Part shown: one piece after another, positions 44,818 to 56,152 of the stretch
Position numbering within the stretch: the first letter of the stretch is position 1
Layout of the letters: every line of letters begins with the position of its first letter
NCBI RefSeq assembly: GCF_000417875.1
Contig: NW_006920889.1
Span: 154,780-218,779, forward strand
Source of the DNA: Pseudozyma flocculosa PF-1
Taxonomy: Eukaryota > Basidiomycota > Ustilaginomycetes > Ustilaginales > Ustilaginaceae
Direction of reading: 5' to 3'
Length of the DNA stretch: 64,000 nt
The notes under the pieces: generated by a model
Seen by the model: the letters and a program-made list of their open reading frames with translations, nothing else
Told to the model about the DNA's origin: nothing
Database searches by the model: none
Program-made: the position numbers and the translations under genes

Positions 44818-47800
44818 ATGCAGGCCACCTCGGCCGTGGAAGCGCCATCTCAGACTTCATTTCTGCTGACCGACCAGCCCGCCGCAGGCCGACACCCTTC
44901 CCCGTCCGCAAAGCTGAGCATGAGGCTTCCGCCATCTGGGCTCAACATGCCCACCCCAAATGGCCTCCTCGACGCGGGCGGCTCATCGACCATGCCATCG
45001 ACGGCAGTCCCAGCCGCATCACAGTCGCCCCACGCAAAGATCGGCGCCACAACACGCGCTTCGCCGAGCAATAGCCACGGCCCTGGTAACCCGCGTGAGG
45101 GCGTCGCAAAGCCCGCGAGGCTCGCTGCCCCAGGTGGCATGAGCCTGCCTCCGGAAGCCTTCACCCCGTCCGGAGGTCCGAATCCCTGGGCGGCCTTGGC
45201 TCCACCCACTGCCGGCGCCGGGTCCAGCGCCGTGCCCGACTACTTTTCCAGCGTGCACATCCCGGACGCCGGCGGCTCCAGCGGATCCGGTGGGATGCGG
45301 ATAGCCAGCCCCTTCGCGCTGCCGTCCAGCGGCGCCAAGACACCCTTCGAGCCCGCCGGCTCGGAGCCACACCCTTGGGCGGGCTTGTTTGGCGACTCTG
45401 GCATGAAGACAGCGCTGCCGGACCACGGGCTTAATCGAACGTCATCGACTTCGGCATTCGCGATACCGCCAACGCCGGCTGCCAACGCCGATTCCGTCCC
45501 GCAGAGGCAAACGCCGGGGACGGGACTGCGGCTGCCAAGCTCCACTTTGCCCGCTGTCAACTCGCTCAAGCTTCCGGGTCCGTTTCAGTCCGGCGGCGCT
45601 TCTGCCACCTCGTCGGCCGCCTCGGGCACGTCGAGGGCTGCCTCTAGTAGAACCGGTAGTGGCGGTGGCGAAGATTTCAGCCGCTTCAAGGCGCTCGACG
45701 TCGAAGGGCTGGCAAAGGCCCTGTCGCCCCCTTCCTGGGCCACCGAGACCAAGGGCGGCACGATTGCCGACGACGTACTCGTCCTCGATATTCGGCCCTC
45801 GACCTCTTTCCAGACGGCCAGGATCCATGCCAGCATCAACATCTGCGCGCCGAGCACGTTGCTCAAGCGCCCCGGCATCACCGTGGAGCGCATCGAGCAG
45901 GACATGCTCGCTGGCGCACGGGAGCGGAGGCGGTTCATGCGGTGGCGAAAGGGGCCGCTGCGCTCAGAAAAGGGCGGGGCTCAGGACGCGCCCAAAAAGG
46001 CGGCCACCATCCACACCACTGACGAGTCCGGCATCAACAAGATCATCGTGCTCGATACAGACACGGCCAACGTCGGCGATGCGGGCAACGCCACGGCCGG
46101 CGGCGGTGGCCCGTGCCTGATCGGCATGCTCAAGAAGTTCGAGATTGCCGGGTTCGCGGGCGAGCTCTGCTGGCTGCGCGGGGGTTTCAATCGCCTCGTC
46201 TCGACGGCGCTGGGCAAATCGCTCATAGAGTCTGGGCCTGCCGCGCACGGCAATGCGCACGACATCGGCGAAGATAGCGAAGACGCACCCACTTCCGTTT
46301 TCCAGGACCGCTCGGCCATTTCTTCGCCCATGCAGCTTCAGCCTCCGTCATCGCAGCCCTCCCGGCCGTCATCTATGGACTCGGCACGCAAGGGATCGCT
46401 CGTGAGGCCCAGGGGCCTGCCGATGGAGGCCTTCCAGGCGCAGAGCACCGTCGCGGGCTGGCCGGGGATGTCGCAGTCGGAGCGACCCGGCCGGTCAGGC
46501 AATCCCATTGAGGCTGTTGGTCCCCAAGCCGGCGAGCGCGCGCCTGGAGAAGCACAGAGAGTAAGTTTCCATGTCGACGGCTCTCCTGCCTTTCGGCCCA
46601 CGTTGTTTCTTGATGCTGACCCCGATTCCTCTCATCCCGTGGCTCCTCAGAACGCCTGCGCGAACCCGTTCTTCGACAACATCCGGCAGAACCGCGAGCT
46701 GGCTCATGGCATCACGGAGAAGATTCCCATGGACCTGCCGAAGCTATCGCCCTCTCAGGTTGAGGCGCTGCCGCGTTTCCTGCGCGAGCTGGTGCAACGG
46801 CCGTCCGAGGAGAGGGCCACCACGCTGGCGCAAGGCTTCTTTGAGGTCGAAAAGGCCGAGCAGCAGCGCCTCATGGCGACAATGCAGCAGCACGCCGCGG
46901 AGTCGGGTCAGGACCCAAGGGCCCTGCGGGAAAAGACCCTGACAGCGGCGGCCGGTGGCAGCGATGACGGCACGTCCCAGATTCGCCCGCTGTCGCCCTC
47001 CTCGGCCGTCGACGAGCTGGCGCAGTCGTCCCAGCAGCACCACAGGTTCCCCTTCAGCATCTCCGCTGCTCTGGAGCGCGGCGCCGACAACCGCTACAAC
47101 AACATCTGGACCTACGAGCACAGCCGCGTCAGGCTGTCAAAGCCCCAGGTGCGCGACGACCCGGGCTCCGACTACCTCAACGCGTCCTTTGTTGCGCCTG
47201 CCAAGCGGTTTGGCAGTCGGCGCAAGTATATTGCCACGCAGGCCCCGCTGCCTTCGACGTTCGAGGCCTTCTGGACGACGATCTGGGAGCAGAACAGCCG
47301 GGTCATTGTGATGCTCACCCGCGAGCACGAGAGCGGCCGGCTGCAGAGCCACCCGTACTGGAACGACTCCGGCTACGGCGAATCGATCCGCATCGACAAG
47401 ATCGAGGAGGTCGTGCTCGACGAGCACGGCAAGGCGATGGGCAAGGATGAGTCTCGCGGCGTGCTGCAGCCGGCTTCGAGCGGCGGCGGCCTCTTCTCGA
47501 ATATGGCGATGTCCTCGTCGAGCGAACCGAAGCCATCGACGTCGCCTTCGGCCGGTACTCCCACTACGATTCGGCGCACGTTTCGGCTCCGCAACCTGGC
47601 CGAGCCATCTGCGCCGCCGCGCCGCATCACGCAGCTGCAGTACATTGCGTGGCCCGACTACCACATCCCCGACAGCCCCGACTCGATGCTGGACCTGATG
47701 GACGCTGCCGACGCTCTTCAGGACGAGGCGGACCGAGAGATGCGGCAGACGGCCATCAGCTCCGGTCAGTCGGCCTCGCTCGAGCAGGCGCACGCCGGGC

Positions 47801-49110
47801 CGATGGTGGTCCACTGCTCGGCGGGCGTGGGACGCACGGGCGCGTTCATCGTCATTGATTCGGCGCTCGACGTCCTGCGGCGGCATCGCAGGCGACAGGG
47901 CGCGAGTCTCAGCGATGCCGAAAGCGAACGCACTTGGCAGAATCTTACGGCTGCTGAGGATGTTGGCAAGCAGGGCGAGGAAGGAGCGCGGATGCCGGAC
48001 ATCGACATGCCACTTGCCACGCCATCGCGGAGAAGATCGCCACGCCGGAGTCTCAAGCGCGAGCTTTCGCCCACGGGCATGGATCTCGACGGCAACCTGG
48101 ACGAGTACCACCGCGATGTATCGTCACCGCCACCGACTCTGCGGACCCGATCGAGCGACGGCGGCAGTGCGACTCATGAGGGCGGCCTCGACGTGGGATC
48201 GTGGTCGTCGTCGAGCAGCTCGGCAGCGGGCACGCCCTCGAGGGCGTTCGGTTCGTTGCAGATCGCCTCGGCCGCCTCGCCTGGCGTGGTGAATCCGTTT
48301 GCGGCCAAGTTTGCTGCTTCGCCCTTCAACCTCGACGGCGCCAACTCATCGGCGGCGGACGTCTCGACGTCTTCCGTCGACACAGTCGGGCGCGATCGCG
48401 GACCGTCGCGCTTTCTCTTTGGCGCCTCGTCGTCGAGCGTCAACTCGGCATCTTCGTCCTCGGGCGTCGCCGGTCAGCCGCCGCAGCCGCAGCCGCAGCC
48501 GCAGCAGCAGGCGACGACCTCGTCGGCAAATGACTATCGCGGTGCGACGGGCTCTTCGCCCTTTTCCGAAGCCTCGGCGCCCGTGTTCCCGACCGGCCTC
48601 TCGTCTGCCCGATCGTCGTTTTCCTCGACGAGCGCCAACGACAAGCCGAGGATCGAGCTGGAGCGTTCGGCGTCGTCGTTCAGCCAGGCCTCGACGTGCG
48701 AGTCGTCGGTGGCCGAGTCCCAGGCCGGCGAGGCCATGAACCCGTTCGAGAAGGCCATGGCACCCAGCGTCACCAGCACCGCCATCCCGGGCCACGAACT
48801 GGCGTCGGCATCGGCCGAAGCGCGGGCAAAGGACAGGTCGGGAAGCGGGAGCAACGAGCCCACCCCTTTCCCCACGTACCTCCCCAACGGTGCCGCCCCC
48901 GTCTCGGCCGACGATGAAACGGCCAGGCGGACGGCCGAGGCGCTCGAGGGCGGCGAGGACGTCATCCGCAAGACGGTGGACACGGCGCGCGAGCAGCGCA
49001 TGAGCCTGATTCAGACGGGTCGGCAGTACGTCTTTGTCTACTCGGCCGTGCTGGCCGCGCTGCTGCGCGACATTGAGAGGGAAAAGAGCCGCCGCGCCCA
49101 GCGAGGGTGA
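44818..49110 (+). CDS. Protein tyrosine phosphatase with rhodanese-like domain (MAPK-phosphatase type)
   Basis: Two exons, 44818-46560 and 46651-49110, give about 1400 residues. The 90-nt intron (GTAAGT, branch CTGAC, CTCAG) has no stop and keeps frame. A Ser/Pro-rich N-terminal region is followed by a rhodanese-like domain near residues 300-470 (DDVLVLDIRPSTSFQTARI). The PTP domain begins about residue 735 (NRYNNIWTYEHSRVRL, SDYLNASFV, KYIATQAPLPSTFEAFW), with the WPD loop WPDYHIPD (catalytic D917) and the signature HCSAGVGRTG (C970). The final Q-loop helix REQRMSLIQTGRQYVFVY (Q1369) comes some 350 residues later than normal. The rhodanese-PTP order is that of yeast Ptp2/Ptp3 and fission-yeast Pyp1/Pyp2, which dephosphorylate MAP kinases. 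The start is the first ATG in frame. Confidence 0.9.
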   Translation: MQATSAVEAPSQTSFLLTDQPAAGRHPSPSAKLSMRLPPSGLNMPTPNGLLDAGGSSTMPSTAVPAASQSPHAKIGATTRASPSNSHGPGNPREGVAKPARLAAPGGMSLPPEAFTPSGGPNPWAALAPPTAGAGSSAVPDYFSSVHIPDAGGSSGSGGMRIASPFALPSSGAKTPFEPAGSEPHPWAGLFGDSGMKTALPDHGLNRTSSTSAFAIPPTPAANADSVPQRQTPGTGLRLPSSTLPAVNSLKLPGPFQSGGASATSSAASGTSRAASSRTGSGGGEDFSRFKALDVEGLAKALSPPSWATETKGGTIADDVLVLDIRPSTSFQTARIHASINICAPSTLLKRPGITVERIEQDMLAGARERRRFMRWRKGPLRSEKGGAQDAPKKAATIHTTDESGINKIIVLDTDTANVGDAGNATAGGGGPCLIGMLKKFEIAGFAGELCWLRGGFNRLVSTALGKSLIESGPAAHGNAHDIGEDSEDAPTSVFQDRSAISSPMQLQPPSSQPSRPSSMDSARKGSLVRPRGLPMEAFQAQSTVAGWPGMSQSERPGRSGNPIEAVGPQAGERAPGEAQRVSFHVDGSPAFRPTLFLDADPDSSHPVAPQNACANPFFDNIRQNRELAHGITEKIPMDLPKLSPSQVEALPRFLRELVQRPSEERATTLAQGFFEVEKAEQQRLMATMQQHAAESGQDPRALREKTLTAAAGGSDDGTSQIRPLSPSSAVDELAQSSQQHHRFPFSISAALERGADNRYNNIWTYEHSRVRLSKPQVRDDPGSDYLNASFVAPAKRFGSRRKYIATQAPLPSTFEAFWTTIWEQNSRVIVMLTREHESGRLQSHPYWNDSGYGESIRIDKIEEVVLDEHGKAMGKDESRGVLQPASSGGGLFSNMAMSSSSEPKPSTSPSAGTPTTIRRTFRLRNLAEPSAPPRRITQLQYIAWPDYHIPDSPDSMLDLMDAADALQDEADREMRQTAISSGQSASLEQAHAGPMVVHCSAGVGRTGAFIVIDSALDVLRRHRRRQGASLSDAESERTWQNLTAAEDVGKQGEEGARMPDIDMPLATPSRRRSPRRSLKRELSPTGMDLDGNLDEYHRDVSSPPPTLRTRSSDGGSATHEGGLDVGSWSSSSSSAAGTPSRAFGSLQIASAASPGVVNPFAAKFAASPFNLDGANSSAADVSTSSVDTVGRDRGPSRFLFGASSSSVNSASSSSGVAGQPPQPQPQPQQQATTSSANDYRGATGSSPFSEASAPVFPTGLSSARSSFSSTSANDKPRIELERSASSFSQASTCESSVAESQAGEAMNPFEKAMAPSVTSTAIPGHELASASAEARAKDRSGSGSNEPTPFPTYLPNGAAPVSADDETARRTAEALEGGEDVIRKTVDTAREQRMSLIQTGRQYVFVYSAVLAALLRDIEREKSRRAQRG

Positions 49111-49626
49111 GGGCAAGCAGGAGGGCCGGCAGGAGAGCATGCCGTCCTGCTCTCTCTCTCTGCACCGGCCTGATGCTCGGCGTGCGCCTCTCAATATTTT
49201 CTCGTCCTTCCTGCTGTCCTGCTCCGCGTCCCGGGTTTGCTCCTCCGCTTCTCTGCTCGCTCGCATGCCCGTTCGCGGTTCGAGGGCGGCCGTCTTGGAT
49301 CTGTTCTCTTTTTGCCTAGCCTCTTGTCGCGTCCCGCACAACCCAACCTCCCTGTAGCATCTCAAGTGCCTCCTCTCTCCCCTGCATTCATCAATCCGAT
49401 TCGATTCATCCATCGTCATCCATCCCGCAACAGCTAGGGGTTACGCCGTCAAGGTTCGGCAAGGTCCTCCTCCGTATCGTAGCCCGTCCGTCCGTCCTTG
49501 CTTTTCTTGGGTGCGGAGCAGTGCGGCGCAGGGGGTCAGGTAGGCAGCGAAGGTCGCGCGCAGAGCCATGGTGCCAGTGTGGGATATGGCAGGCACGATG
49601 ACGCGAATGACGGACTGGATCGAGAT

Positions 49627-51821
49627 TCAGAGGACGAGTTCCGACTCGATCGAGTAGTCGTCGAGCTTCTTGTAGCGTTTCAGTCGTTTTGTGCGTTCCG
49701 ACTGCGCACCGTCGAAGCAACAGCAGCAGCAGCAGGAGGGAGAGTGGGGTCAGCCATGACAACGAGAAACGAGGAGAAAGAGGTGCCGAGGATCAGGGGA
49801 AGAGGTCGGACGACTCACGTCGCTGCTGCGCGTATCCGAACTGCCGACGGCATCGCGCCACGTCTCACCCCCCACCCCTCGCTTCGTCGCGCCACGTCGT
49901 ATCGGCGTCTTTGTCTTTGCCCGCGTCTGCGTCGTTTTCGGGGCAGGACTCGACCCCCCACCTGCGACAGAGGACAGCGAGCTCTCCCTCTCCCCATTCG
50001 AATCCCGGTCCCCGTGCTCGCTGCCATCTTCGTCGCCGCCTCGTCTGCGTCGTGTTGCTGAAACGCGGCGAGTCGATGTCGATGTCGATGCCGTGCGTCG
50101 GCGCGCACCAACCTGTTGGACGCTGCTCTTGCTCTTCCCCTTGCCCTTGTCCTTATCCTTGCTCGACTGGGCTCCCCCCGATCCGCCTGCAGACGCCGCG
50201 CTGCCCCTTGGCCTGCCCCTGCGAGCGACAGTCTTGCCCTTCGGCGGCCGCTCGTAGTCCGTCTCCTTGCCCGACGCCTCGACACCGTTCGTGAACCCAT
50301 TGAGTCTGCGGCTTGGCAGCAGCGCCACCAGATCCGTCATCTTCAGCGGACCCTTGGTCTTCTTTTTGCTGCCCTTGCTCGCCTGCGTCCGCGTCCTGCC
50401 AGCAGTCCCTGCCGCCTCGCCTCCGCCGCTCCTCGACGATTCAGACGACGACGACGACGACGACTTGCGCGCCATGCGCTCGAGCATCTCGCGCTCCTTG
50501 ACCTCGGTCCTCTTGAGCGACACGCCCGGGATGATGACGAATGGCTGCGAGCCTGTACGGTAGCTGCGAGTCTTGGATCCTGCCGGCGCGGCTTTGCTTC
50601 GACGAGGAGACGTTGGCAAAGACGAAAGCGCAGACGACGGTGGTGAAGAGGTTCCTGCAGCTGCGGCACCGGCGCCGTCAGTCCCGCCGACGCCGTTGTC
50701 CGCCTCGCTCTTGCGTGCCTGCGAGCGCGTGGTGCGACGGATGTCCCTCTCCAGCCAATCTTCGCCTGCAGCCGGTAGGACACACTTCTCCAGATGTGCG
50801 GCACGCGGTGATCCCGCACGGCTGCTGCGTTCAGCTGCATCGCCCTGATCAGACGACGCAGCAGCGGCCTCTTCCTGCGGACGGCTTGTCGAATCGAAGG
50901 TCTTCGAAGCTTGCCCCGCGGCGCCTTCCCCCTCGCTTGCCGATCGGGGGCTGGTACTGCGAAAGGCTGCGCGGGCGAGCTCGGCGTCATCGATGGGACC
51001 GCTTTCGTCGGCATGGTCTTCTCCGCTCACTGGAAGGCTCTCGACCGCGGACAGAGGCTCTAGCGGCTGATTCCTTCTTTCGAGTCGTTGCGCCTGACGC
51101 TGAGCGGCGCGGTCCGCCTTGAGCTTCGCCTGACACGCGAAGAAGCCAAATGGGTCATCATCGTCATCGTCGCCGCCCTGTTTCTTTGTGTCTTCGTAGG
51201 GGCCAGACTCGGGCGGAGTGGTGCCTTGACGGCTCTCTTGACCCCCGATCAGGCTTGTCGATGCGGCTCGCGGCAGAGGCGGCGGCGAAGACGCGATGAG
51301 CTCGGCGATCTCGGCCTCGTCCTCTGCACCCTCAAAGCTGCTCATCGAGGTGAGTCGCTGCTGCTGTGCCCACCTCTCGGCCTTGGCATAGCCCTGCCGT
51401 TGCGACTGCGCTATCAGACGCTCCTGGTCCGAAGCCTGCTGCAGCCGCCGCTGCGTCTCGGGAGAGAGCGATACGGAGCGCGAGGCTAGATCTTCAGACG
51501 AGCGCTGGAAGACCTTGTCGAGTATCGAGGTCCTCGCTGCGAGGGCCTGGCTGGTAGCGAGCGCCGATTCGCGCTGCTGAGATGGTCGAGGTGGCATCAC
51601 CCTGGCAGCCGGCGGTGTCGAGTGAAGCGGGGCCGAGCCTGATGGGATCATGACCGGGGCCGGACCGACTCTACGGCGGGTGCGCGGCGGCTCTGCTTCT
51701 ACCGGCTGGTCGGACGACCTTCGCAGAGGCGGCGGTCGATTCTCCTTGTCGGACGAGGTGTGCGATGAGAGGGGAGACAGCGGCGTCTGCTGCTTGGCGG
51801 TCTGGGCGGCTGCTCTCACGC

Positions 51822-51859
<38 letters not shown>

Positions 51860-52611
51860 CGGGGCCGCGGCAGGGGAACAAGCACGACGGATGGGTCGAC
51901 GTACTCGAGGTCGTCGCTGTCGGGCATCGTGGCGACAGGCTGCGACGGTGCCGCCGCGGCGACGGGATCCTCAACCGAGGCCGATGGGCGACGCACTTTC
52001 CTGGGAAGCTCCTTGCCAGGTGTGGATGGGGGGATCTCAACGGTGATGTGCGACGTCGAAGCTGGCGAGCTAGCGACTCCCGATGATCGGCGCGGCTTTG
52101 GCGTCTCAGCCTGCCTTTTCGTCCCTGCTCGAGCTTTTGCGGATGTTGTTGCAGGCGGTGGTGGTACTGCTATTGCGGCAGACCGTGTTCTGCGCGAGGC
52201 ATCTGCCCGGGCGGAAGCGATTGGATCGTTGGCCGGGGTCTTGGTCGACTGGGCGGTCAGAGCGCGAGCCGGGGGAGCCCTGGTTGTGCGCCGGGGAGCG
52301 GCTGCCACGCTCGAGGAGGTCGGGTTGGATGAGGAAAGGGCCTGTCTTTTGACCAGCGGCGAGGATGGGGCGAGGACCTGGGGGACTACATTGCGCTCTC
52401 CCAAGGGCCTACGCGTCGGCGTTGCAGCCGAGGCGAGCCCAGAGCCAGTCTTGACGGGCGGTTGTGCTGCATTGTGTGCCGCAGCGGCGGTGTTGCGCTT
52501 GAGGAAAGGCGAGGTGTTTTCGGAGAGGGTGTTGCGGTAGGAGGAGGAAGAGTTGTGGGCGCGACCGCGGGCGGCCGAGGCGGCGAGGCGACGCGAGCGG
52601 AGGGCTGGCAT
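49627..52611 (-). CDS. Disordered, probably nuclear protein of unknown function
   Basis: Two exons, 52611-49819 and 49701-49627, encode 955 residues. The 117-nt intron has a GTGAGT donor and CAG acceptor, and the short last exon gives a compact tail, TKRLKRYKKLDDYSIESELVL. Most of the protein is Ser/Ala/Arg/Pro-rich and disordered. It has a 12-13-residue Gln run, many basic clusters (RRGRPRG, KKKTKGP) and a few conserved-looking islands: DDDDDPFGFFACQAKLKADR, PFVIIPGVSLKRTEVKEREM and LKMTDLVALLPSRRLNG. The basic clusters suggest a nuclear, chromatin-linked protein. An FGF motif as in PFGFF occurs in cohesin regulators such as sororin and Wapl, but that link is speculative. I cannot assign a family. 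Confidence 0.7.
51823..51858. repeat. (CTG)12 microsatellite, polyglutamine-coding
   Basis: Twelve CTG units on the plus strand are read as CAG (Gln) by the minus-strand gene. Confidence 0.95.
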
Positions 52612-53784
52612 GTTTGCTGCGCGTTGCCTCGAGAAGGGCGGTGGGCGCGCCGTGGGTTGATGTCCCGAGCCTCTTTGATTGCTTGCGCTGCGCTATGCTG
52701 CGCTGCACTGTGCTGCGCTGCTCAGGGAGAGCTTATAAGGCCGATGAGGATGGTGATGATGGATGAGAGAGGGGGCGGGCGAATAGTTGGTGGGGAGGAA
52801 AAAAGGTCGCGACACGCGCGCGCCTTCCTGCCAGGCCTGCCAGGCCAGGCCGGCCAGCGACGCCATCTTTTTCCAAAAAAGCCGGCGGCCGGCGTCCCTG
52901 CAGCGGCGCCCATCCGCTGGCCGTCGTGAAGTGGAGGCAGGGGCCTGCCACGCCTGGTCAGACGAGCCAGCGGCGACACGCGACCATGGCGCGCGGCAAA
53001 GACCGCAGGCTCAGCCTGACTAGCTGCCGTCGGCCACCAACCGACAGGCCAGGCCTTGCACGTCCGACGCTCGCTGCTCGCGGTCCCTCTCCCCGGCATA
53101 GCCCGGCAAAACAGACGATGCGTGAAGACGGGTCCATAGAGGTCAGCCCGGCATCGCCCTCAGCCTCGCCTTTTTCACCAAGCACAAGCACGACACGCAG
53201 CCAGCCAGACGCATCCAGAGTAAGAACTTGCAGCGCCCTTCCCAGCCACGTTACTGCAGCTGCAAGGCGTCTCGGGGCGTACACTAACCGCCACAGTGGT
53301 AACCATCAAGCGACGAACCCCCCTCCTGGCCGGTCAGAACGTCGATATCGCTCGATACGAGGCGGTAGCGAAACACCCTCCATGGCCGAGCGAGGCGCCT
53401 CGTGTCTCCAAACGGCCCATCTCGACGTTCAGTTCGCTACGCCAAACTCTATCTCTGTGTAGCTTCAGCCAGCCATGGCTAGAAGTGGCTGGAGAGGGCA
53501 ATGGAGGCATCGCCGTCCAAAGGCATTGCATGCCTTCGCCAGAGGGAGTCTGGACAGATAATGAATTGGCCTCTCCACCGTGTCATCAACTCGGCCGTCG
53601 AGCACTACTTCCCACTCGTTCCACACTCTTGCCCACGACCGCTCGCCGCACTCTCGTATGCCCTTCGCAGCCGTGCCCCCATGGCCACATCCCAACTCGC
53701 TGCCATATCCCAACGTGTTGAGCTCTACCATTCGTCCTGCATCCCCACGGCCCAAGCTCACTCGCAACCGGCCAGGCAGCACCC
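52612..53784. other. Intergenic region
   Basis: A CTGCG-rich promoter-side tract lies just upstream of the disordered-protein gene (52680-52735), and GCCAGGCCTG-type words near 52830-52860. No gene is convincing. Confidence 0.4.
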
Positions 53785-56152
53785 ATGTCGATGCCAGTGT
53801 CACAAGTGAGTACCTCCGACCGAGACCGGGTCGCACATCGACAAGAACGGCACCGATGTCTCGCGCTGTCGTGCTGAGAGATCCACCGCATCGCCTGCTG
53901 AGCTGGGCCAGTTCCCTGGACTCCCGGTGCTCAACAATAGCACAGTCGCTGGGCTGACGCTGTACGGCTGGGAGTTTCTGTCGTGAGTGTCAACGACCAA
54001 GGCTGCCGCCAGGGATCAGTTCATCGAGCTGCCCCATGCACGGCCCCACCTGCTCACATCTACGACACCATCCTCTCCGCCCTCCCATCCGCAGCACGCT
54101 CATCGATGAGATCCACATCTACAAGACGCCCAGTTGGCGGTCGCCCCAAGTCATCCTCTTCGCCCTGAACCGCTGCGTCTCGCTCGCGGCCATGATCCTG
54201 TCGGCCTACGCCACCTGGAGCACCTCGACGCGCAAACCCTGCCTGCCCTACCTCTGCATCGCCATAGGCATGGTCATGATCCCCGCCATCTCGATCTTCT
54301 CGTGGCGCACCGTGGCCATCTGGCGCAGGGACCGGCGCATCATCCGCGTCATGGCCACCATGTCGACCTGCCTCTTCATCCTCGCAGCCGGCGTCGTCGG
54401 AACCGCAGACTACCGCACCCGCCCCGAAGGCGGCTGTGTCAGCACCGTGGCGGTCCGCATCGATGCTAGCCTGGTGCTCCTGTCGGGGATGATCGTCTAC
54501 GAACTGGTCGTCGTCGTCCTCATCACCGCCAAGCTCTGGGAGAACCATCGCATGGGCACAAGCGAGGCGAGGGCTGCCTCATCCCGCTTCCCAACGACAC
54601 CTCCGCCAACGCTTTCCGAAAGGCGCCGAGCCAAAGGAGCTACAGCTGTCATGCGTTGGTCACGCGCGGCGATGCACTGGGTGAGGATGCAATCCCATCT
54701 GTCCACCGCGCTCGTCTTTCGACTGGCGACCAACGGCATGCTCTACTGTACGCTCGTCTTTGCTTGCCTGGCCGTCAGCTTGATCGACATCACCCGCGGA
54801 GACCCTAGGTATCCGGGTGAGTGAGCTCTAGCCCCCGGACGAACTCGGGCTCGTCTGGCGAGAGACCGACATGCTGACATCCCCGCTGTGGCCTGTCCCT
54901 CCTCCGCTTGCGTCGTCCGGCGATTCTCTGCTGGCTTTTCTGGCTCGCGACAGCGTTGATGGTGCCCCTTCTATCTCCCCTGCTCTGCGTCATCTGCCAG
55001 CGTTTGATGCTGCTCGAGATCCGCGGTGTGTGGGTACTCGAGCAGCGTCGACAGGAACACTGTAGTTTTCTCGCCCTCCGTCCTTCGGATTCCGCTGGCA
55101 CATCCCGCCGCTGCCCATCTTCGCTGGATGGAGACAGCGGACGACGTCGCCACCGCTGGAGCTGGGAGGGCGATTCCTCCTACCGTCAAGGGGTTCGTCG
55201 AAGCGGAGGCGCAAGCGGATGGTCAGATCAGCCACGCGCCGGCGTGGCGGCACTGCGCGGCTCGGACGAAGCCGCAGCCTTCAGCTCCTTTTCCCCCGGG
55301 ACAAAGGCAGGTGCCAGCAGCCGCTTCTCTTCACCAACCATCGAGGCCGAGGAGATCGCCCGTCAGAGGCTGATGAACCTATCCCGCGTCTTCGAGGTCG
55401 GGTGCAATCATCCGCGACCCAGTGCCGCTCGTGTCGGCATTCCGTCGTCTTCAAGTCGTCCGTCCGACCTCATGCTGGCCTCCGACTTCAGCAAGGTCCG
55501 AGACGATGTCCGCACTGGATCGATCCCGACCCCAAGATCCCAGACGAGATTTGAAGTCGTGTGGACGACAAGCACCGAGGACACTGAGACGGTCGAGGAG
55601 CGGTCGTGTGCCGCGACGTTGCCATCGTCCTCGACGCTGAGCCTGCAGCAGGCGCTGACGCTTCCAGTCGAAGGCCGAGCCAGGCTGCATCGGCACGTCA
55701 GCTTCAGCAACCCAGACTTCAGCTCTTCGGGGCAACGCGACGGTGATGCCGTCCGGCGCACGCCTACGCTAGATCGCCCAGGTGTGCTTGCATGCGCGAA
55801 GAGAGCCGGTTCCGTCGTGACGAGAGCGCTGGAGCGAGTCCACCGTTCGCGTTCTGGCGCACAGCGGCACGAAGGGGACCAGCTCGAGGAGCTGCAGATG
55901 GTGCGGATCGATAGTCGAGATGAGCTGGCGATGCGGGACGACCCGGCGCTGCACTGGTCGACGATCCAGCAGATCTGCGAGCCAACGCGGAGTCGAGAGC
56001 GACGTCCTACGGCCAACGAGCTGGTCTCGTCGATGAGCCACGAGGCCAGGATGCTGTCGCTCCGCATGGCCGGCCTCGACGCCGCGCACCTGGTCTGCGA
56101 CACCAGCGTCCCGTCCAACCTCTGTCACCCCAGCCGGGAAGCCGACGTCTAG
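53785..56152 (+). CDS. Putative seven-transmembrane protein with long cytosolic tail
   Basis: The proposed exons are 53785-53805, 53879-53982, 54095-54816 and 54954-56152 (681 residues). All four introns' donors are GTGAGT and the phases fit; the first exon (MSMPVSQ) is the weakest call. Seven hydrophobic segments can be traced: LTLYGWEFLSTLIDEI, VILFALNRCVSLAAMILSAY, LPYLCIAIGMVMIPAISIF, MATMSTCLFILAAGVVG, LVLLSGMIVYELVVVVLIT, FRLATNGMLYCTLVFACLAV and LMVPLLSPLLCVICQRLMLL. The layout resembles the basidiomycete DUF6533-type membrane proteins, whose function is unknown. The tail of about 370 residues is Ser/Arg-rich and without domains. A receptor role is possible but unproven. Confidence 0.6.
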
